The notes beneath the pieces were generated by a model. The model made no database searches, was not told where the DNA came from, and saw only the letters and a program-made list of their open reading frames with translations. This document shows positions 24,847 through 33,739 of a stretch of DNA of 64,000 nucleotides, one piece after another (positions within the stretch are counted from its first letter, which is position 1; every line of letters starts with the position of its first letter). Origin of the DNA: an uncultured bacterium. Lineage in GTDB: Bacteria > Actinomycetota > Coriobacteriia > Coriobacteriales > Coriobacteriaceae. The DNA lies in assembly GCA_905215385.1 (NCBI GenBank), contig CAJMPY010000001.1, forward strand, positions 121,180 through 185,179, in the 5' to 3' direction. The translations under genes and the position numbers were made by a program.

Positions 24847-25968
24847 TTAGTAGCGCACGAAAATGTAGTTGTTGTTCATACCGGCTGCGACGGAACTGAT
24901 GATGACGCCCGTTTTGTAGTCGGAAGCATGGATCATCTGACCATTACCGATATAGATGCCGGTATGGTAGGAGTTAACCACAACATCGCCGGGTTGCGGA
25001 TCGGACACACGGGTCCAACCCATGAAGTCGACCGTGGTGCCCAGACGGCAGTAGCGTCCCGTGAGGCAATAGCTTACAAAACCGGAGCAGTCAAAGCTGT
25101 TCGGCCCAATGCCACCCCAAGAGTAAGCGTATCCGAGCTTGCTATAGGCACGCGAAACAACGGAACCGCCGTCAACGGACTGGCTCGGTGCGGAAGGCGT
25201 CGGAGCCGGAGCCGGAGCCGGAGCGGGCGTCGGGGGCTGCGGAGTGGGAGCGGGCGCGGGCGTGTTTCCGCCGCCGTCGTTGGTCGTACCGCCACCCTTG
25301 TTGGTGTTCTCGCTCGTACCGGCGGTGTCGTTGCTCACCGTGGCCTTTTCGGCGGTGCTAGCATTTATGCCAGCCTGCAGCGCGGCGTTGGCCTGGGCCT
25401 CGGCAGCAAGCTCGGCCTGCAACTGTGAATCCAGGGAGTTCACGACACTCTGGGCTTCAGCCTGCTGGGCGTTAAGCTCATCGACCTTCTTTTGCGTGGT
25501 GGCGACGTTCTTCTCCTGCTCGGCCTGCTTATCGGTGAGCTGCTGCTTAAGCTCCTTGACCTCTTGAATGGTCTGAGCCTGCTTATCGGAAACTTTGCCG
25601 TAGTAGAACAGACGGTTGAGCATATCGCTCAGGTCATCGACGCCGGTCAGAACCTGAAGCAGGCTCAGACCGCCGGTTTTGTACTCGCCGGCGACATAGG
25701 TCGAGAGCTTGGCCTGACCGTCAGCGATCTCCTGCTGCTTTTGCGTGATCTCGCCAGCAGTCTGATCGAGCGCCTGCGTCTGCGTGGCGAGCTCATCGTA
25801 AATCTGCTGGGTTTGGGTACCGATCTGCTCGAGCTTCGTACGAGCAGCGGCAAGGTCGGATGCGGTATCGGCGTAGGCAGGAGCCGCGAGGCCCAAGCCC
25901 AAAACACAAGCGAGGGTTGCCGTAGCAGCGCAGCGTGCCATGTTTTTGTGCGTGTTTGCTGTGCGCAT
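24847..25968 (-). CDS. Secreted NlpC/P60 peptidoglycan endopeptidase with coiled coil
   Basis: This 373-aa protein has a signal peptide (~1-33, cleavage near AYADTAS), a long PcsB/RipA-type coiled coil (~38-200), a Thr/Gly/Asn then Pro/Ala-rich linker (~215-262) and a C-terminal NlpC/P60 cysteine peptidase. The catalytic residues are Cys294 in NSFDCSGF, His335 in YHTGIYI and probably His347 in MIHASD. Such enzymes cut stem peptides of peptidoglycan during daughter-cell separation, and the coiled coil usually controls activity through FtsEX-type partners. AAAGGAAGC precedes the ATG. The linker has 9-12 Ala-Pro repeats, encoded by a GC-rich simple repeat. Confidence 0.92.
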   Translation of the reverse strand: MRTANTHKNMARCAATATLACVLGLGLAAPAYADTASDLAAARTKLEQIGTQTQQIYDELATQTQALDQTAGEITQKQQEIADGQAKLSTYVAGEYKTGGLSLLQVLTGVDDLSDMLNRLFYYGKVSDKQAQTIQEVKELKQQLTDKQAEQEKNVATTQKKVDELNAQQAEAQSVVNSLDSQLQAELAAEAQANAALQAGINASTAEKATVSNDTAGTSENTNKGGGTTNDGGGNTPAPAPTPQPPTPAPAPAPAPTPSAPSQSVDGGSVVSRAYSKLGYAYSWGGIGPNSFDCSGFVSYCLTGRYCRLGTTVDFMGWTRVSDPQPGDVVVNSYHTGIYIGNGQMIHASDYKTGVIISSVAAGMNNNYIFVRY

Positions 25969-26000
25969 GTAGCTTCCTTTCCAGTAACTAAGGGTAACGG

Positions 26001-26531
26001 CTAGTCCACCGTCACCAGGCTAAAGAGCTCAACATCGTCGTCAGTCGGCGTGAGCTTCTCGCGCGGGTTGAGAAACGCAAGCTCAAGGATACACCCGTAG
26101 CCCACAAGCTTTGCGCCCATATCTCGCACAAGTTTACCTGTTGCCTCGACGGTTCCGCCCGTCGCGACCAAGTCGTCCAGAATCAACACGGTATCTTTAG
26201 AGGTAATGGCATCGGCATGGATCTCGATAGAGTCGGTGCCGTATTCGAGCTCATAGCTCTGGCTCACCGTCTTGCGGGGTAGCTTGCCCGGTTTACGTGC
26301 GGGAACAAAGCCGGCACCAAGGGCCACAGCCACCGGTACGCCAACCATAAAGCCACGGGCCTCGGGACCCACGACCTTGGTGATCCCCATGCCGGCAAAG
26401 TGCTCGGCGAGGGCATCGGTCATGGCTTTGAGCGCCTCGGGATTGCCAAAGAGCGGCGTGATGTCTTTAAAGATGACTCCGGGCTCGGGATAGTCGGGGA
26501 TGTCGACGATTTGAGATTCGAAGTCGTACAT
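26001..26531 (-). CDS. apt: Adenine phosphoribosyltransferase
   Basis: Apt salvages adenine to AMP using PRPP. The 176-aa protein shows the N-terminal IPDYPEPGVIFKDITPL, the flexible loop region around KPGKLPRKTVSQSYELEYG, and the PRPP-binding motif VLILDDLVATGGT near residue 126. ATG 26531 (MYDFESQ) is preferred because AAAGG is ~8 bases upstream; a TTG 15 bases earlier is also in frame. It lies between the FtsR-like gene and the NlpC/P60 gene on the same strand. Confidence 0.95.
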   Translation of the reverse strand: MYDFESQIVDIPDYPEPGVIFKDITPLFGNPEALKAMTDALAEHFAGMGITKVVGPEARGFMVGVPVAVALGAGFVPARKPGKLPRKTVSQSYELEYGTDSIEIHADAITSKDTVLILDDLVATGGTVEATGKLVRDMGAKLVGYGCILELAFLNPREKLTPTDDDVELFSLVTVD

Positions 26532-26571
26532 TGCATGACCTTTCAATGGGTTGCCGGATAAGCGGCAGCGG

Positions 26572-27450
26572 TTATTTGCCCGCCGTGGCGGTGCCGGAGT
26601 GCGAAGGGGCGACGACCTTGAGCGGCTTTACGAGAGAATCCTCGTGCGAAGCCGGCGTGGCTATCTCTTCGTTTTTGGCTTTGGTGGACTCGGAGCGAGT
26701 GATTTCCTCATCGAGTGCATCGATGTCGGCGTCCTCGACCACGGCATTGAGCGACTCAAAAACGCGGTTCTTGAGCAGCGCAGTGTGCACACCCTCGGTC
26801 AGGTCGTGAAGCTTCTTAAACGCACGCTCGAGCTTGGCGTCGCGCTCGTCATCGGAGGTATCCATTCCGAGCATGCTCACGAGCACCTGCTCAAACATCG
26901 AGGACTCGCGGTTGGCGGAAGACACGTACTGACGCAGGTTGCGGGGCTCGATATGGAAGCGTGACAGCTCGGAGCAGTAGCGGATGATTGGAAAATCGCG
27001 ACCATCGACGAGCTCACGATTCTGCGGACTCTTGATGATGCGAATGAGGTCGTTCTCGGCGAGCGAGCGGATAAACGAAATCTCGACGCCCAGCATATCG
27101 GGAATGGTCTCAATGGGATGCAGCTTTTGCTTAGTCTCCTTGGGCTCCGTCTTGAGCGGAACATCGGACAGCAAGCCCACCTCGTAAGCGAGCGTTGACA
27201 GGTCCGTGGCGTTTTCCAAGCGCTGCTTAATCACGTTGAGCGGCATGTAGCGGGTCTTCTGCAAATGCAGAATGACCTCCAGGCGATCAACGTCCTCCTT
27301 AGAGTACTGACGGTATCCCTTAGGCGTACGATGAGGGGTAATGAGCCCCTCATCTTCTAGAAATCTAATTTTTGAGTTCGAAAGATCGGGGTATGCGCCT
27401 CGAAGTAGGTTGACGACTTGGCCGATACTCAGATAGTTGCGTTCGGCCAT
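26572..27450 (-). CDS. MerR-family regulator, FtsR-like
   Basis: This 292-aa protein has an N-terminal MerR winged HTH (~5-75: LSIGQVVNLLRGAYPDLSNSKIRFLEDEGL, HRTPKGYRQYSKEDVDRLE). The pattern, with pDLS preceding the recognition helix, is that of the actinobacterial regulator FtsR (Rv1828 in Mycobacterium), which activates ftsZ in Corynebacterium. A helical C-terminal domain (~130-235) and a disordered tail follow. Upstream by 3 bases is a GarA-like FHA gene, the same pairing as Rv1827-Rv1828, which supports the assignment. No cysteine-based metal-binding loop is visible. Confidence 0.8.
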   Translation of the reverse strand: MAERNYLSIGQVVNLLRGAYPDLSNSKIRFLEDEGLITPHRTPKGYRQYSKEDVDRLEVILHLQKTRYMPLNVIKQRLENATDLSTLAYEVGLLSDVPLKTEPKETKQKLHPIETIPDMLGVEISFIRSLAENDLIRIIKSPQNRELVDGRDFPIIRYCSELSRFHIEPRNLRQYVSSANRESSMFEQVLVSMLGMDTSDDERDAKLERAFKKLHDLTEGVHTALLKNRVFESLNAVVEDADIDALDEEITRSESTKAKNEEIATPASHEDSLVKPLKVVAPSHSGTATAGK

Positions 27451-27453
27451 GCC

Positions 27454-27888
27454 CTACTCACCGGTTTCGATGCGCTCCGGCGTGCTCTCGTGGTAGATGA
27501 GCGTAAACGTACCGATCTGGACGGAAGAACCGTCGTGCAGCGGGGCTGCATTGACGATGGCACCGTCGACCCAGGTGCCATTGAGCGAGCCCAAGTCCTC
27601 GATGCGAGCGCCGAGGCCCTCGCGGATAATGCGCGCGTGGCTACGCGAAACGGTCATGTCATTGAGGAAGATGCCGTTCGCAGGATCGCGGCCGATGGTG
27701 GTCACGTCGTCCTCGAGCTCAAAGGCGGCACCAGTCTGCGGACCCTTGACGATGGACAGAACGGGTGCGGTGATGCGCACGTTGGCCATGAGGTCGGGAA
27801 CGGTGACGTCGCTTGAAGGCACGCGGAATACGCAGGTAGCGTCAGCAGTCTTATCATTCTGAGGCATATTGTTAACCATGTTGTCCAT
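27454..27888 (-). CDS. FHA domain protein, GarA/OdhI-like
   Basis: The 144-aa protein has a flexible N-terminus and a C-terminal FHA phosphothreonine-binding domain with the core residues GR (TIGRD), SRSHAR and LGSLNGTWVDG. The N-terminal ATCVFR resembles the TTSVFR phospho-site of mycobacterial GarA/corynebacterial OdhI, where phosphorylation makes the tail dock on its own FHA domain and release 2-oxoglutarate metabolism enzymes. Position before the FtsR-like gene matches that family. ATG 27888 is preferred, with TAGGGG upstream. The metabolic role is inferred from homology, not shown. Confidence 0.82.
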   Translation of the reverse strand: MDNMVNNMPQNDKTADATCVFRVPSSDVTVPDLMANVRITAPVLSIVKGPQTGAAFELEDDVTTIGRDPANGIFLNDMTVSRSHARIIREGLGARIEDLGSLNGTWVDGAIVNAAPLHDGSSVQIGTFTLIYHESTPERIETGE

Positions 27889-27954
27889 GACAACCCCTAA
27901 CTTATCGCGGACGTGCCGCAAATAATGAACCGTACGTAATCATACCCCAACGAA

Positions 27955-28659
27955 TCAGTCTTCGATTTCAGGGTTCAGAAAGTCGATGTCCTCGTCCTCG
28001 GGATGCGCGAGAGCCTGTTTAATGGCCACTCCGCCCTTAATGGAATAGATGACAGCCGTGAGCATGGAGAAGATCACGCCGCCGTACACAAAGAAGATGC
28101 CGAGGGGCACCGAGCTTCCGTTGAGGCCCGGGAAGGCCGTAAGGGTTGAAGGTAAAAGATGCAGGCCGTCAATAACGGGGAACCCGAGCAGCATGAGCGA
28201 GAAGCCGGTCATGAGCAGTGCAGTGGCAATCTTTCCGGGAAAGACGACATCGATGGGGCGACGGTGATAATGACGCACGATAAGCGTGCCGATGCCCAGA
28301 TAGATGTCGCGGCCAATAATGAGCACGCAGACCCAGATGGGCAGCTCTCCGCGGACCACCAGCCCAAGTACGCCGGTGAACAGCAGCGCACGGTCGCAGA
28401 TGGGATCCATGACCTTGCCGAGCCACGAGACCGTCTTGGTCATGCGGGCGATCTGACCGTCCATCCAGTCGGTAGAGGCGGCAACGGCGTAGATAACGAT
28501 GGCGATGACGCGGTTGTTATCCGTCACAAACAGGTACAGAAATACCAGGGTGAGGATCAGGCGCGTAAAGGTGATGAAATTGGAGATCGTAAAGATCTTA
28601 TTCGACGGGTAATCGGAAGTGCCGATAAGCTCCTTTTTGATCTTCTTTTTGATGCCCAC
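27955..28659 (-). CDS. CDP-alcohol phosphatidyltransferase family protein (second PgsA-like)
   Basis: This 234-aa membrane protein carries the CDP-alcohol phosphotransferase signature DWMDGQIARMTKTVSWLGKVMDPICDR near residues 66-92, with D, DG, AR, G and two D at the expected spacing. Its end product (phosphatidylglycerol phosphate, cardiolipin or phosphatidylinositol phosphate) cannot be told from the motif. GTG 28659 (MGIKKKIKKE) is the preferred start: GGGGGAG lies 5 bases upstream, and a -10 box at 28696-28701 would put transcription start just before it. The C-terminal EDEDIDFLNPEIED tail is acidic. It is likely in one operon with the FHA and FtsR-like genes. Confidence 0.85.
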   Translation of the reverse strand: MGIKKKIKKELIGTSDYPSNKIFTISNFITFTRLILTLVFLYLFVTDNNRVIAIVIYAVAASTDWMDGQIARMTKTVSWLGKVMDPICDRALLFTGVLGLVVRGELPIWVCVLIIGRDIYLGIGTLIVRHYHRRPIDVVFPGKIATALLMTGFSLMLLGFPVIDGLHLLPSTLTAFPGLNGSSVPLGIFFVYGGVIFSMLTAVIYSIKGGVAIKQALAHPEDEDIDFLNPEIED

Positions 28660-28695
28660 AGGACTCCCCCGCTGGTTAACGACAAAACTTTCGAT

Positions 28696-28724
28696 ACTAT
28701 ACCCGTTCCGGCGATGTCTATCCA
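28696..28724 (-). promoter_or_regulatory. Predicted promoter for the pgsA2-FHA-ftsR operon
   Basis: On the minus strand TATAGT (28701-28696) is preceded, 17 bases upstream, by TGGATA (28724-28719), a weak -35. The start point would lie ~30 bases before the GTG at 28659. Confidence 0.5.
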
Positions 28725-28787
28725 GCGTAAGCATAGAGAGTCCAGACATATGGAGGATGCTACTGGGTTGTGCGGGATTCTGCATTT

Positions 28788-28844
28788 GTGTACATCAGCC
28801 TCCAAACATGCCGAAAAATGTCGGTTTTGGAGGGTGATGTACAC
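28788..28844. repeat. 19-bp inverted repeat in the intergenic region
   Basis: GTGTACATCAGCCTCCAAA (28788-28806) and TTTGGAGGGTGATGTACAC (28826-28844) pair with one mismatch around a 19-base loop that itself contains ACATGCCGAAAAATGTCGG. It lies upstream of pgsA2 and ~210 bases before the ABC operon. It may be an operator or an intergenic repeat of the species. Confidence 0.6.
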
Positions 28845-29001
28845 GTTTTGATTCGGTGATGACATCGATCGGGAAAGTTGTTGCCTTAAGCAAATTAATC
28901 ATGATGTGCGGGTCGAGAAGGGTTGGCGCCAAAAGAACCCAACGGCCGTTACGGCTTCGTTAGAAACGCGCCCCACCATGGATGGTGAACCCGAAAGGTA
29001 A

Positions 29002-29034
29002 GGCGCGCGGGCACGGCGACTCGGCCCGCGCGCC
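29002..29034 (+). promoter_or_regulatory. GC-rich hairpin just upstream of the ABC operon
   Basis: GGCGCGCGGGC (29002-29012) and GCCCGCGCGCC (29024-29034) are perfect 11-base inverted repeats with an 11-base loop, ending 21 bases before the ABC start codon. If transcribed, the leader would fold tightly close to the ribosome-binding site (AGAAAGGACG). A regulatory role is likely but unproven. Confidence 0.5.
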
Positions 29035-29055
29035 CGGAAGAGAAAGGACGAACCC

Positions 29056-29780
<725 letters not shown>

Positions 29781-29784
<4 letters not shown>

Positions 29785-30551
29785 CGGGTGAGAAAGGCGG
29801 CCTGCTCGCGGGCCTGCGCGCCGAGGCCCTGAAGTCGCGCCACGCGGCACCGGTTCGCCTGGCCGTGCTCATGGCGCTGCCGATGCCGCTGCTCGGCGCG
29901 ATGCCCTACCGGGGCGTGCAGATCTTTAGCGCGTGGAACTACTGGTACGCGCTCTTCCTGCCCGTGTCTCTATCGCTTGTGGTGGCGTGCGTCGCGCGGG
30001 CGGACGCTCGCACGCGGATGCGGGGGCTTCTGGGCCTGGGCTTCCCGCTCGGGCGAGCCTGGTGGGCTAAGGCGCTCTGGTGCCTCGCTCTTTGCACGCT
30101 CTCGAACCTCGTGGTCTTCGGCATCTACCTCGCGGGATCGGCGTTCTCCTCGCAGGGTCTCACGGCCGCGGGCACGCTCACGATGCTCCTCTGCGCGCTC
30201 GCCAACACGGTGACCGCGGCGTGGATGATCCCCGCAGGGCTCTTCCTCACGGCGCGGCTCGGCATGCTCGCGGGCATCTTCTGCCCGCTCGCCGCGCAAC
30301 TCGTAGGTGGGTTCGCCTGGTCGTTGGTGCCGCTGCCGCAGCTCTTTCCGCCGTCGGCGAACATGGTCATCCCCACGAGCTTCATCCCCGTGCTGCCGAG
30401 CGGCGAGCCGCTCGCGGCGGACATGGCGCTCGGCGGGGCGCTCATGGCGGACGGCATGCTCACGCTGGCGGGCCTTGCGGTCTGCGCGCTCGCGTTCGCC
30501 GCGCTCACGGCGGCGGGCGCGGCCTGGTTCGCGCGCTCCGAGGAGAGGTGA
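29781..30551 (+). CDS. ABC transporter permease, LanE/BcrB-like
   Basis: This 256-aa protein is mostly hydrophobic with about six transmembrane helices. It begins GLLAGLRAEALKSRHAAPVRLAVLM, the usual cytoplasmic start of ABC-2 type lantibiotic immunity permeases, followed by LPMPLLGAMPYRGVQIFSAWNYWY. Its ATG overlaps the end of the ATPase gene (ATGA) and its stop overlaps the next permease (TGATG). It is likely to pair with that protein as a heteromeric membrane part. The substrate cannot be seen; a cationic peptide antibiotic is the best inference. Confidence 0.8.
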
Positions 30552-31366
30552 TGGCCATGACACGACTCTCCGACCCGACGCCGCGCATGACTCTCCCGCG
30601 GGCCCTGCTCTCCGAGGCCCTGCGCCTGGCGCGCTCCCCGCTCGCGGCGGTGCACCTCGCCTGCGGCCTGGCGGCCGGTCTTGCCTGCGGCGAGTACTTC
30701 TCCGTAACCCGATGGGACCCGGCGCTGGGCGCGGACGCCTACGCCCAGTTCCTCGGCGCCCTCATGCCGCTCATGTCCGCCATCGTCTGCGGGCTCGCCG
30801 TGGACGAGGAGCGCGCTGCCGGGCGCCTCACCAACCTCACGGCGGTCCCCTCGCGAGGGCGCGCCGTCGCGGCGAAGCTGCTCGCCCTTGCGGCGCTCGG
30901 CGCGGGCGCGCTGGCCGTGGCGCTCAGCGTGTTCGGGGGCGCGCTCGCCGTCGCCGGACGCCTGCCGCTCGGGCCCGCTCCGCTTGCGGCCGCCTGGGCG
31001 GGCATCGTGCTGGGCAGCTTGCCCCTCTACGCGCTGGGGCTCGGCGTGGCCCTGCGCCTCGGCCGCAACGCCGCCATCGGCGGCGGCGCGGCGGGGACGC
31101 TCCTCGCGTTCTTCTCGGTGGGCGGACTTGCACACGGCCTCATGACCGGCGAGCTCGCCGGTGCCCTGGCGACGCCCCTGGGCTGGGTGCCGCTCGCCTG
31201 GCCCGCGCGCCTGGGGTCGCTCGTGGTGGAGGCCTTCATCGACGCCGCACGCGCGGCGGGCCCTCTCCTCACGACTGCGCTCGCTGGCCTCGCGCTCACC
31301 CTGGCAGCCGCCGCCGTCCTTCTCGCCTGGTTCTGCCGCTTCGAGGACGGGAGGGCAGATGCGTAG
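30551..31366 (+). CDS. ABC transporter permease, LanG-like
   Basis: A second 271-aa permease with about six transmembrane helices. The N-terminal segment PRALLSEALRLARSPLAAVHL is like that of the preceding permease, followed by DEERAAGRLTNLTAVPSRGRAVAAKLLAL, a hallmark of LanG/BcrB-type subunits (a cytosolic loop between helices 2 and 3). ATG 30551 overlaps the stop of the previous gene; a second ATG is at 30557. The stop overlaps the start of the small secreted protein at 31359. Unusually rich in Ala, Gly and Leu, with strongly GC-biased codons. Confidence 0.8.
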   Translation: MAMTRLSDPTPRMTLPRALLSEALRLARSPLAAVHLACGLAAGLACGEYFSVTRWDPALGADAYAQFLGALMPLMSAIVCGLAVDEERAAGRLTNLTAVPSRGRAVAAKLLALAALGAGALAVALSVFGGALAVAGRLPLGPAPLAAAWAGIVLGSLPLYALGLGVALRLGRNAAIGGGAAGTLLAFFSVGGLAHGLMTGELAGALATPLGWVPLAWPARLGSLVVEAFIDAARAAGPLLTTALAGLALTLAAAAVLLAWFCRFEDGRADA

Positions 31367-31607
31367 GAAGGCGCTCGCCGCCATGCTCGTCCTCCTCTCC
31401 GCAGCGCTCGTCCTGGGTGGGAATGCCCTGCTCGACGCTGCGGACGACAGGGGCAATGTCCGAGAGCTCCAGCTCATCTTCTTCGGGCGGGAGTCGGACG
31501 GCGAGGGCTGGCTCGAGATCGAGGCGCGCGGCGGCTCGGGCGTGCGCTACCACGCGTGCGACGCGGCCGAGGCGCCCGCGGCTGCGCGCAGGGCTCTGGA
31601 CCGCTGA
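31359..31607 (+). CDS. Small exported/membrane-anchored protein of the ABC operon
   Basis: This 82-aa protein has a signal-like N-terminus (RRKALAAMLVLLSAALVLGG) and a short soluble part ending AAARRALDR. There is no lipobox cysteine at the expected place and no recognisable domain. It overlaps the permease gene by 8 bases and precedes the response regulator by 45 bases. Small extracytoplasmic proteins of unknown function occur at this position in some lantibiotic-immunity-type operons; a role in substrate capture (LanI-like) is only a guess. Confidence 0.6.
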   Translation: MRRKALAAMLVLLSAALVLGGNALLDAADDRGNVRELQLIFFGRESDGEGWLEIEARGGSGVRYHACDAAEAPAAARRALDR

Positions 31608-31625
31608 GTGCGGCGCTAGTACAAT
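31597..31625 (+). promoter_or_regulatory. Possible internal promoter for the two-component system
   Basis: TGGACC (31597-31602) and TACAAT (31620-31625) are 17 bases apart, placing a start point ~20 bases before the regulator's AGGAGG. It would allow the regulator and kinase to be expressed apart from the transporter. Confidence 0.45.
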
Positions 31626-31652
31626 TCCGACGAGAGTTTCAGGAGGTCGAAC

Positions 31653-32315
31653 ATGGCGAGGATACTGGCAGTGGATGATGAACGGGCGATCCTCGACGCG
31701 CTCGCGCGCGTCCTCGGCCGCGACGGCCATGAGGTCGTCAGGGCGGCCGACCCGACGACAGTCCCGGGGATGGACCTCTCGCGCTTCGACCTCGTGCTCT
31801 GCGACGTCATGATGCCGGGGCTCGACGGCTTCGAGCTCGTGCGGCAGATCCGCCCGGACTTCGACGGGCCCATCGTCTTCCTGACCGCGCGCGTGGCCGA
31901 GGAGGACGCCGTGGCCGCCTACGGCCTGGGCGCCGACGACTACGTCCGCAAGCCCTTCGGGGCCGCGGAACTGCGCGCCAAGGTCGCGGCCCATCTACGC
32001 CGTGAGCGCCGGCCGCGCTCGCACGCCCTCTCCTTCGGGGAGGTGCGGATCGACCTCGGGGCGCGCGACCTCGCCGTGGGCGGCGAGACCGTGCCGCTCA
32101 CTCCCACCGAGTACGCCATCTGCGAGTACCTCGCGCGCCACCCCGGGCAGGTCATGAGCCGCGCGCAGATACGCGAGGCGGTGCTCGGCTGGGAGAGCGA
32201 CGCCGACGACGCGGCCATATCCATGCAGGTCAGCCGCGCCCGGAGGAAACTCTCCGAGGCCGGCGCCGATCCGATCGCGACCGTCTGGGGGATGGGGTAC
32301 AAGTGGCAGCTCTGA
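31653..32315 (+). CDS. OmpR-family response regulator
   Basis: The 220-aa protein has a receiver domain (1-~115) with the acidic pair at VDDER, the phospho-acceptor Asp51 in LVLCDVMMPGLDG and Lys100 in DDYVRKPFG. A C-terminal OmpR-type winged helix (~125-220) shows LTPTEYAICEYLARHPGQVMSR and VWGMGYKW. AGGAGG precedes the ATG closely. It is coupled to the kinase gene downstream and probably regulates the transporter genes upstream, as in lantibiotic-immunity systems. That target is an inference from position. Confidence 0.9.
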   Translation: MARILAVDDERAILDALARVLGRDGHEVVRAADPTTVPGMDLSRFDLVLCDVMMPGLDGFELVRQIRPDFDGPIVFLTARVAEEDAVAAYGLGADDYVRKPFGAAELRAKVAAHLRRERRPRSHALSFGEVRIDLGARDLAVGGETVPLTPTEYAICEYLARHPGQVMSRAQIREAVLGWESDADDAAISMQVSRARRKLSEAGADPIATVWGMGYKWQL

Positions 32316-32341
32316 GGACCGGGGCGCGAGGTCGCGGGGGC

Positions 32342-33739
32342 ATGCCGCTCTCCTTCGTCATCGCGCGCTACTTCGCCTACGCGTTCGCGGCGGTCGCCAC
32401 GGCGTGGCTCGCCTCGTTCATGGCGCTCTCCGCGGCGATCAATGTGGGCTTCGTCTACGAGGCAAGCTGGGGGCCGGCCAATGCACGCGAGGTCGCGGAG
32501 GGCCTGGCACGCGACGGCGTCTGCGGGCAGCAGGACGTGCCGACGGCGTACCGCTACCTCATCCTGAACAAGGACGGATACGTGCTGATGACAGACCTCG
32601 AGGGCACGCGGCTCGAGGACGCGACGGAAATGGCCCGTACGGCACTCGCCGCTGATCCGGGCACAGTGGAGATCGAGGGCGGGGGCTCGGGCCTCACCTA
32701 CGCTGCGTTCCCGCTCAAGGGCGGCGGGGCCTGCGCACTCGTCAGCGAGTACCTGCCGCAGTGGGTCTCGCGCGATCTCGCCAGCCTGCTTCCCAACCCG
32801 CAGAACCTCATGCTCGTCGGCGCCGCTGTGGGAAGCGCGCTCGCGCTCGCGCTCGTGGCGCGTCGTGCGAGCCGCGTGATCTCGCGCAAGATGGCGCCGC
32901 TCGCGGAGGCGGCGGGGCGCGTCGGCGCGGGAGAGCTCGACTTCGCGGTCGGCAGCACCAATGTGCGCGAGGTGAACGACGTCCTCGCCGCGATGGACGC
33001 CATGCGGGCCTCCCTCGCCGAGTCGCTCGAGGCCCGCTGGGCCGCGGAGCGGGGGCAGCGCGAGCAGATGACGTCGATCGCCCACGACCTCAAGACGCCG
33101 CTTACTGTGCTGCGCGCCAACGCCGACTTCGTGGCGGAGGAGCTGGAAGACGAGAAAGACGCCGACCTCGCGGCCGCCGCGCGCGACATAGCCGGCAGTG
33201 TCGAAAGGCTCGACGACTACGTGCGCCTGCTCATCGAGGCCTCGCGCGGGTCCGGCGGGGCGGAGAGGGCCCCCATGCGGCCGGCCGAGCTCTGCGAACA
33301 GGTCCTCGCCGAGGCCGCCCAGATCGCCCGGGCGCGAGGCGTGACGCTCGACGCGGCCACGGGCCCCGCTGTCGCGGGCGCGCCCGAGGCCCCGGTCGAC
33401 CGAACCGCCCTGGCGCGAGCCGCCGCGAACCTCGTGGCCAACGCCGCCGAGCACGCGCGCTCGCGCGTGGCGGTCTCCTGCGACGTCGCGGGCGGACACC
33501 TCGTCATCGAGGTGGCCGACGACGGACCGGGCTTTTCTCCCGCCGCCCTCGAACGCGGCTGCGAGCGCCTCTTCACAGACGACTCGTCCCGCTCCTCGCG
33601 CGACGGAGACCGCCACTACGGGCTCGGCCTCCACGTCGCCTCCGAGGCCGCGAGCGCCCACGGGGGCTCCGTCTCGCTCGCCAACAGCCCCTCGGGCGGC
33701 GCGGTGGTCACCATCGCGGTCCCCCTGTGCGGGATCTGA
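32342..33739 (+). CDS. Sensor histidine kinase
   Basis: The 465-aa kinase has transmembrane helix 1 (~7-33), an extracytoplasmic sensor (~34-150), helix 2 (~156-176), HAMP (~177-230) and a HisKA domain with His248 in SIAHDLKTPL. The ATPase domain has an N box NLVANAAEHA, G1 VADDGPGF and G2 GLGLHVASEAA. ATG 32342 begins MPLSFVIARYF; an upstream GTG at 32303, inside the end of the regulator gene, is in frame and would add 13 residues. Neither has a strong ribosome-binding site. The pair with the regulator at 31653 makes a two-component system serving the ABC transporter. Confidence 0.9.
   Translation: MPLSFVIARYFAYAFAAVATAWLASFMALSAAINVGFVYEASWGPANAREVAEGLARDGVCGQQDVPTAYRYLILNKDGYVLMTDLEGTRLEDATEMARTALAADPGTVEIEGGGSGLTYAAFPLKGGGACALVSEYLPQWVSRDLASLLPNPQNLMLVGAAVGSALALALVARRASRVISRKMAPLAEAAGRVGAGELDFAVGSTNVREVNDVLAAMDAMRASLAESLEARWAAERGQREQMTSIAHDLKTPLTVLRANADFVAEELEDEKDADLAAAARDIAGSVERLDDYVRLLIEASRGSGGAERAPMRPAELCEQVLAEAAQIARARGVTLDAATGPAVAGAPEAPVDRTALARAAANLVANAAEHARSRVAVSCDVAGGHLVIEVADDGPGFSPAALERGCERLFTDDSSRSSRDGDRHYGLGLHVASEAASAHGGSVSLANSPSGGAVVTIAVPLCGI

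Noticed and set aside
30125..31477. Long frames on both strands over the permeases
   Set aside because: The permease frame has membrane helices and overlapping start/stop signals with neighbours; others are Arg/Ala-rich shadows.
31940..33661. 573-codon minus-strand frame opposite the kinase
   Set aside because: Artefact of ~70% GC; the opposite strand encodes a complete histidine kinase.
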